Notes under the pieces: model-generated
Database searches by the model: none
What the model was told of the DNA's origin: nothing
What the model saw: only the letters and a program-made list of their open reading frames with translations
Assembly (NCBI GenBank): GCA_026122225.1
Contig: JANEZZ010000793.1
Coordinates: 992,001-1,056,000, forward strand
Source: Heloderma charlesbogerti
Taxonomy: Eukaryota; Chordata; Lepidosauria; Squamata; Helodermatidae
Reading direction: 5' to 3'
DNA length: 64,000 nucleotides
Program-made: the position numbers and the translations under genes
In this document: piece by piece, positions 14,001 to 23,000 of the stretch
Position numbering within the stretch: the stretch's first letter is position 1
How the letters are laid out: the number at the start of each line of letters is the position of its first letter

Positions 14001-17000
14001 TTGCTTTGGATAGCTAGTATTAAGTTTCTAGTTTCTAGCAGTGGTGGCTGGTGACTGCAGTTCCTCAGGGGCAGTGATTTAATTCATGGTTTTAGTTACC
14101 ACTAGCCAAAATGGTGCTGTCCAAGGTGCTGAACCCATTTTGGGGATAGGGTTGAGCACCTTGGATAGTACCTTTCAGTATACTGAATAGCACTGTTATG
14201 ATTTTTGGCTGGTGGCAACTAAAACCCTGAATGGAAGCAGCCCCTCTAGAACTGCAGTCACCAGCTGCCACTGGTTTCTAGCATAAACCTGATTGGGAAA
14301 GGGCCTTTTCAGCGGTGGCACCCCGGTTGTGGAGTGCCCTCTCCAAAGAGGCTCGCCTGACACCTACATTATGTTTTTTTCTGCACCACTAAAATCTCCC
14401 AGGCATTTTAGTCTTTCAGTTTTTCTTGTCTGTAAATGTTACTGTATTTTTAGATCTTTACATTGCTCCTGGCTTTTACTTTGGTTTTATATTAGTTTTA
14501 AATTTCTCAAAGTTTTGTCTTATGTTTTATCATGTTGTTGTATTTTATGGTTTTAACTTTTTGAATTGTCTAGAGAGCTTCAGCTATTGGGCAGTATAGA
14601 AATGTAATAATGATGATGATACAGAAGAAGAAGAAGAAGAAGAAGGAGAAGGAGAAGGAGAAGGAGAAGGAGAAGGAGAAGGAGAAGGAGAAGGAGAAGG
14701 AGAAGGAGAAGGAGAAGGAGAAGGAGAAGGAGAAGGAGAAGGAGAAGGAGAAGGAGAAGGAGAAGGAGAAGAAGAAGAAGAAAGGTTAAAGCTCCCAAAC
14801 ATTCTTTAAGGGGAAAGTCCAAAAACTGTTGTTTTTGTCACAACTTCTGTATTTCTCACACACCAGCAGTAACACTTCAGAACATGACATGAATAAACTG
14901 AAGTTCGGAAACCAGCTTTGGAAACAAGAAAGTACAGAGGAACCATATGGGTGGAGAAGCCAGCTTAGTTCAGAAAATGGAGAAGGCCATTCCCCAAGGC
15001 AGCCCTCCCAGGGGAGGGGCAGGGGAAGGCATAAGAACAAAAGAAGAGCCTTGCTGGCTTATCAGATCAAAGGCTTATTTAGTCCAGCATCCTGTTTCCT
15101 AGAGGGCCCGGGATCAGCATGGTTAGGCACCGGCCAAGGGCCCAAATCCCATCAGGGAACCGACTGGTAAGAACCCCCTGGACATGTTGTCCCCCCTCTT
15201 CACCACGGCAACATGCTTGTTCACTCTCCTTTCGTTCTGGGCCAAAGCAATAGTGTTACTGTAAAGGAGAAACAGTAGATGTTGCTACTTTTTTCTTCAT
15301 TGGCTCCCTGGCAAGCAGGAAGGCGGTAGCAATGAAGAGGAGGAGCAGCTGGTCACAATGCTGGTAAGAAGGTAGACTCACTGAGCATGTCTTGCCCAAG
15401 GGCCCTCCAAAACCTGGAGCCAGCTCTAACAGTGCCTAACCACCTGCCTATGGGAAGCCCAGAAGCAGGACGCAAGGGCAACAGCACCCCCCGTTGTTGT
15501 TCCCCAGCATACTGCCTCTAACACTGGAGGGAAAATGTAGCCATCAAGATTAGGATCCACTGATAGCCCCATTTTCCATCAAATTGCCTAATCCCCTCAC
15601 AGGAGCTGGGAGAATGCAAGTGGAAATTCCCATCTCCCCCAAATATTACCCTACCCCACCACTGAATTGTCAAGGGCAGTTGCTGTATTTTTTTCTTTTT
15701 CTCGGTTTTAATGACATGCACACAGACACAGTCTTACTTGGTTTTCCAGTTTCTGCATGAGAAACAAGGTCGCCCCATCGAATGCTTTGGCTTTGCCCAG
15801 AAGTTCAGCATGGCTGTATAACAGTGCAACCCGCAAACGCTTCGATTCCAGCTCCGGCATAAATGTCACATGGTATTGGTAGAGCTGCCATTCCCTGGGC
15901 AAACCTAAACTAAACAGGTTGGTTATCACTTTCACAGGAATCCCACTGGAGCCTGAAATGGACAAGATGATTTAAAATTAACTTTGTGCTGACCAATATG
16001 TATTACTGCAGTTTTTCAATGCAGAAGGAGTGTCCTGGACCAAGCACCAGACTTCTAAAACTGCCCTTCCTACACCAATGGAGTGATACGCTATAGCTGC
16101 AATAGAACTGTGCTGTGTGTAATACAGAGCCACACTACAGGGGCTGAATGTGTGTCTGACTCTTTACCTCAGGGGTGTTGAACCTCTTTCAGCCTGAGGG
16201 CTGAATTCTATTTTAGAGAAGCTCTCGTGGGCCACATCCGGTGGTGGATGAGGCAAAAGCAGCAGGGCCAACATTGCCACCAGTGACACCCGGCAGGGCC
16301 AGATTGGGACCCCAGGAAGACGGACTAGGCCCCTCTGCCTAAGATTCTGCACCCCTGCTTTATCTGAACATGTCATAGGGTACTTTAGACAAGGGAGAAG
16401 AGAGGGCATAAAAAAACCTGCAGACTCTGTACTGAGGCTTCTATTTAGCCCAGAGCTCAGCTACGGAGTCTATGTGTGGTTAGTTCTGGTTCACTTTCTG
16501 TCGTAGTGTGATTGCTATGCCCTTTCCCACTTCCTCATCTGTCTGCCCAGTCCTGAAACCTGAAGCTTGGTAGGAGAAGAAAACATACAAAGCGTGCGTA
16601 TGACACTTTACTGAACTGAATTTCAGCGATCCTTTTTTCAAGATTCCATTTTTCTGTTCAGGCTGGTTTACCAGGAGGTCTAGTGCAGCCTTCCCTAGCC
16701 TGGTATCTTCCAGGTGTGTTGGGCTACATCCCCCATCGTCCCCAGGCTGGCTGATGATGGGGTTGTATCCCAAAACATGTGGAGGGTGCCAGTTTGGGAA
16801 GGCTGGTCTAGCATTTCAGGAGGAAGACAAATGTAACATCTGAAAGCAGCGTAGCTTGAAAGCAGGGTGGCAATGTTTAATACAAATGTACCTGGCCAGG
16901 CACAAGCTCCAGAAAAAACACATTTGCAGCTAGAAACACTGTGGCAGCCAAGCTGACAGCCCCCCCACACACACACACACAGCTTAGGAAGGCACTGCTA

Positions 17001-20000
17001 GGGTGACTGGGCTGACAGGCCCCAACCCCAGGAAGGCACCCCCAAGCCAACAAAGGACCACTGGGAAGACCAGCCTGGTAAGGGGGCAGGGCCCTCCTTC
17101 CCCTACATCAGGAGGAAGGAGCTCAAAACCAGGAGGTGACAGATGTGTAAGGGCTGAATGCCCTCATTTCACAACCCTTGCTACTGAAGTGTCTATTTTG
17201 AGGTAAATGTTCTCCAATGATCCTCTGAACTCTCCCTGCAACATCTGACATGCCCCTCCCAAAAAATATGTATTTTGCTCCTTTTTTGTTCCTTTGGAAG
17301 CTGTTAAAATAGGTAAAAATTGTTAAAAACGACCACCACTTCACACTGTGACAAGGCTTCTTCACTTTCTTCACACAGCGCATAGTTAAACTATGGAATT
17401 CACTACCACAAGATGTGGTGATGAGCATCAATTTGGATGACTTTAAAAGGAGATTGGACAAATTCATAAAATATAAGGCTATCAGTGGCTACTAGTCCTG
17501 AAGGCTATATGCTGCCTCCAGTATGAGAGGCAGCATGTCTATGTACACCAGTTGCTGGGGAACATGGGTGGAAGGGTGCTGTTGCATTCATGTCCTGCTT
17601 GTGGGTTTCCAGCAGGCAGCTGGTTGGCCACTGTGTGAACAGAATGCTGGACTGGATGGACCTTGGTCTGATCCAGCATGGTTCTTCTTATGTGCAATCC
17701 TGTCCTCGTCCATAACATGGGATAGGGGATATTGCTGTTGTTGTTGTTGTTGTTATTTCATTTCTATACTGCCCAATAGCTGAAGCTGTCTGGCCGGTTC
17801 ACAACAATTCACAAGTTAAAGTACAGCATAAAAACGTAAATGTACAAAATTTAAAAACAATTTAAAGAGCTAAAAACAATTACAATAAAATACTAAAATA
17901 CATTGGCCTCTCCAATACTAATATAGCACTGGACAAAGGCTGGTTTGGAAAGTACGACAAAGCAGGAAAGTATGCCTGCTTCCAGATGAAAACAGAAGAT
18001 AATTGTACCTGTTTTAGAATCTTTGATGTGGGCCATTGTCTCCCTGGTATTTACTCCCATGTCTTGAAAGTCACGATCGATCCTTCCTCCTCTGTCCATC
18101 ACTGTATAACCAGAACCTCCAACAGAAAAGCCATCTTGAAGAGGAAAAAAGAAGACAGTTAAATCTGGGAGGCCTCAAGGAGAATGAGAGAAAGGCACCA
18201 AGAACATAAAAGCATAAAGAAATCTAAGTAGTGATGGTGACTGCACAAAATGTGGTCAGCTAGCCTATTATTGAGTGTAGTTAATAGTGCACTGACCGAC
18301 CCATCATGCATTTCATTTATCATTAGTTTGTTTTAGAATGTCAGTGTTATAATTCTACCTTTTAATGTGCATATTGTTTGCTTGTTTTGCAAGCCTAAGG
18401 GTTTTTTTTTTTTCTGTTCCCTGTTTAGCAGTGACCAATGGTTACAAGCCCCTTCATGGATCACTGCCTTGTTGTGGCGAAGGGGCTTGCGTAACTCAGT
18501 GAAGCCATAAGCTATGCCGTGCAGGGCCACCCAAGACGGACAGGTCATGGCAGAGAGTTCTGACAAAATGTGGTCCACTGGAGAAGGAAATGGCAACCCA
18601 CTCCAGTATTCTTGCCAAGAAAACCCCATGGAACGTATCACAAGGCTAAAAGATATGATGCCGGAAGATGAGCCCCTCAGGTCGGAAGGTGTCCAATATG
18701 CTACTGGGGAAGAGCAGAGGGTATTTCCAAGTAGCGCCAGAAAGAGTGAAGCGGCTGGGCCAAACCCGAAAGGACACTCAGCTGTGGATGTGTCTGGTGG
18801 TGAAAAGAAAGTCCGATGCTGTAAAGAACAATATTGTTTAGGAACCTGGAATGTCAGATCAATGAATCAAGGTAAGCTGGAGGTGGTCAAACATGAGATG
18901 GCAAGATTGAACATCGACATCTTGGGAATCAGCGAACTAAAATGGACAGGCATGGGCGAATTTAATTCAGGTGACCATCATATCTACTATTGTGGGCAAG
19001 AATCCCTTAGAAGAAATGGAGTAGCACTCATAGTCAACAAAAGGGTGGGAAAAGCAGTACTGGGGTACAATCTTAAAAATGATAGAATGATCTCAGTACG
19101 AATCCAAGGCAAACCATTCAACATCACAGTAATTCAAGTCTATGCCCCGACCACTGAGGCCGAAGAAGCTGAGGTTGATCGGTTCTATGAAGACCTACAA
19201 CACCTTCTAGAACTAACACCAAAAAAAGATGTCCTCTTCATCATAGGGGATTGGAATGCTAAAGTAGGAAGTCAAGAAATCACCGGGATAACAGGCAGGC
19301 ATGGCCTTGGTGTACAAAATGAAGCAGGACAAAGGCTAATAGAGTTTTGCCAAGAGAACATGCTGATCATAGCAAACACTCTTTTCCAACAGCACAAGAG
19401 GCGACTCTACACATGGACGTCACCAGATGGTCAATATCGAAATCAGATTGATTATGTCCTTTGCAGCCAAAGATGGAGAAGCTCCATACAGTCAGTAAAA
19501 ACAAGACCTGGAGCTGACTGTGGCTCAGATCATGAGCTGCTTCTTGCAAAATTTCGGCTTAAATTGAAGAACGTCGGGAAAACCACTAAACCGTTCAGGT
19601 ATGACCTAAATTATATCCCTGATGAATATACAGTGGAGGTGAGGAATAGATTTCAGGGATTAGACCTGATAGACAGAGTGCCTGAGGAACTATGGACGGA
19701 GGTCCGTAACATTGTTCAGGAGGCAGCAACGAAATCCATCCCAAAGAAAAAGAAATGCAAGAAAGCCAAGTGGCTGTCTGATGAGGCTTTACAAGTAGCT
19801 CACGAAAGAAGGGAAGCGAAAAGCAAGGGAGAAAGGGGACGATATACCCAACTGAATGCAGAGTTCCAGAGAATAGCAAGGAGAAACAAGAAGGCCTTCT
19901 TAAATGAACAATGCAAAGAAATCGAGGAAAACAACAGAATGGGAAAGACTAGAGATCTCTTCAAGAAAATTGGAGATCTCAAGGGAACGTTTTGTGCAAA

Positions 20001-23000
20001 GACGGGCATGATAAAGGACAAAGAAGGCAGGGACCTAACAGAAGCAGATGAGATTAAGAAGAGGTGGCAAGAATACACAGAAGAACTATACAGGAAAGAT
20101 CTGAATGTCCCTGATAGCCATGATAGTGCGGTCACTGAACTTGAGCCGGACATCCTCGAGAGTGAAGTCAAGTGGGCCTTAGGAAGCATTAGTAACAACA
20201 AAGCTAGTGGAGATGACAGTATTCCAGCCGAGCTATTTAAAATCCTAAAAGATGATGCTGTTAAAGTGCTGCATTCAATATGCCAACAAATCTGGAACAC
20301 TCAACAGTGGCCACAAGACTGGAAAAGGTCAGTTTATATTCCAATTCCAAAGAAGGGCAACGCCAAAGAGTGTTCAAACTACCGCACCATTGCGCTCATT
20401 TCACATGCCAGCAAGGTGATGCTCAAAATCCTACGAGCTAGGCTTCAGCAGTATGTGAACCGAGAACTACCGGAAGTACAAGCTGGGTTTCGAAGAGGCA
20501 GAGGAACTAGAGATCAAATCGCCAACATTCGCTGCATCATGGAGAAAGCAAGAGAATTCCAGAAAAACGTCTATTTCTGCTTCATTGACTACGCTAAAGC
20601 CTTTGATTGTGTGGATCACAACAAACTGTGGCAAATTCTGAAAGAGATGGGAGTACCAGACCACCTTACCTGTCTCCTGAGAAACCTGTACGAGGGTCAA
20701 GAAGCAACAGTCAGAACCAGACATGGAACAACCGATTGGTTCAAAATTGGGAAAGGAGTACGACAAGGCTGCATATTGTCACCCTGCTTATTTAACTTAT
20801 ATGCAGAGTACATCATGAGAAATGCCGGGTTGGATGAATCAGAGGTTGGAATTAAGATTGCCGGGAGAATTATCAACAACCTCCGATACGCAGACGATAC
20901 CACCCTAATGGCAGAAAGTGAAGAGGATCTAAAGAGCCTCTTGTTGAGGGTGAAAGAGGAGAGTGCAAAAGCTGGTTTGAAACTCAACATTAAAAAAACT
21001 AAGATCATGGCATCTGGCCCCATCACTTCCTGGCATATGGAAGGGGAAGAAATGGAAGCAGTGACAGATTTTACTTTCTTGGGCTCCAAGATCACCGCAG
21101 ACGGTGACTGTAGCCATGAAATTAAAAGACGCTTGCTCCTTGGGAGGAAAGCTATGGCCAACCTAGACAGCATAGTAAGAAGCAGAGACATCACCTTGCC
21201 AACAAAGATTCGTCTAATCAAAGCTATGGTTTTCCCAGTAGTAATGTATGGCTGTGAGAGCTGGACTATAAGGAAGGCTGAGCGCCGAAGAATTGATGCT
21301 TTCGAACTGTGGTGCTGGAGAAGACTCTTACGAGTCTCCTGGACTGCAAGGAGGTCAAATCAGTCCATCCTAAAGGAAATCAACCCTGAGTGCTCATTGG
21401 AAGGACAGATAATGAAGCTGAAGCTCCAATATTTTGGCCACCTAATGCGAAGAGAAAACTCCCTGGAAAAGACCCTGATGCTGGGAAAGACTGAAGGCAA
21501 AAGGAGAAGGGGACGGCAGAGGATGAGATGGCTAGATAGCATCACGGATGCAATGAATATGAACTTGAGCACGCTCCAGGAGAGAGCGCAGGACAGGAAG
21601 GCCTGGCATGCTATGGTCCATGGGGTCACGAAGAGTCGGACACGACTGAACGACTGAACAACAACAACAAATGGTTACAAGCAAACAAACAATACTGACT
21701 GACTGAAGCGCAGTGAGCTTCCCTGGAGACTGTATTTCACACTACACGGCCACCACTGAGAAGGCCCTTCTCCAGCCTTCCCCAACCTGGTGCCACCAGA
21801 TGTGTAGGAGTGCAACTCCCATCACCTTGGGAATGACGGGAGTTGCAGCCCAACACAGCTAGAGGGCACCAGGTTGGGGGAGGCTGTTCTATTCTGTGCC
21901 ATAGAAGATTTTACTTCAAAAAAGGATGGGTCCCAGAGAAAAGCCTCCCCAGATGACCTGAGATGTGAAGTGATTCACATGGGAGAAACTGTTCCCCCAG
22001 GTATGCTGGGCTTTAAAGGTAATCACCAGCACTTTGAACATTACACCATGCTCTGAAGACAAGAATATTCTAACAATATACACCGTTTAAGTCATACACT
22101 TACATTTTGGTGGACTCTTCCCAGCTCTTGTGTGGCTATTAGCAGTTTCTTCCATAGCCTGCAAAACAAGGGGATCGTCACTCCCCAAGTAACCCTATGA
22201 GAGCGAGGTGACAGAATAGATAGTGGCAGAGAGGTAAAAAATGACAGTCGTTAAACACATCACATTTTTTCCTGCATCAAGATAATTTCTTTGTAAGGAA
22301 AATGGTGTACCAGGGGTACACCACCTTTTTGGCCCCGAGGGCCACATGTGATGCTGGCTCAAGGGTTGCACACACGCAGACACAAACATCCCAATGATCC
22401 GGACCCGATACATATCACTAGTGGTGTAGTCAAGCCAGGTCTCACAGGGCTGGAGCGCCAGTACGTTTTGATTATTTATTTATTACATTTCTATAATGCC
22501 CAATAGCTGAAGCTCTCTGGGCGGTTCACAACATTAGCAGGGACGCTGACATCATCTGCCACCTCCTTCAGCCTTTCCTGTTCCCTCTGCGCTTAGCTGC
22601 AATCCTCACAGTAACAGGAGGAAATGGATTTTCCCATGCAAAATATATTGCTGTGAGCTACCCCTGTTGTAGCGTGACATATTTTGGGGGTGGCTTGGTC
22701 TTGAAGGAGCAATTAAGTCTCATTAGCTTTACAAAATGTCTGCTCCTAGTGGAGATGAAAACTGCTAGAACTGGTTTGTTTCATTTCATGTCATTTATTA
22801 TATTTCTATAATATATAGAATATATATTATATTCCATATAATACCCCATAGCTGAAGCTATACCCCATAGCTGAAGCTCTCTGGGTGGTACACAAAAATT
22901 AAAAACCATTGAAAATACATTATGCAAAGTGCACATGTATATACCCACATCCGTTCCCACCTATCTTATCTCTGGCTAAAACCGCTTCAAGCATCGAGGA

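Noticed and set aside
14580..14822. Poly-leucine and Pro-Ser open frames on the minus strand
   Set aside because: They are readings of the GGAGAA/GAA microsatellite, not genes.
20467..21221. Minus-strand frames inside Bov-B
   Set aside because: Shadows of the intact sense ORF, also seen at the other Bov-B copies.
18449..21669. Bovine contamination as the source of Bov-B
   Set aside because: Three Bov-B copies have target duplications in local sequence, and the surrounding CR1, Sauria SINE and PIWIL4 context is reptilian. Bov-B is natural in squamates.
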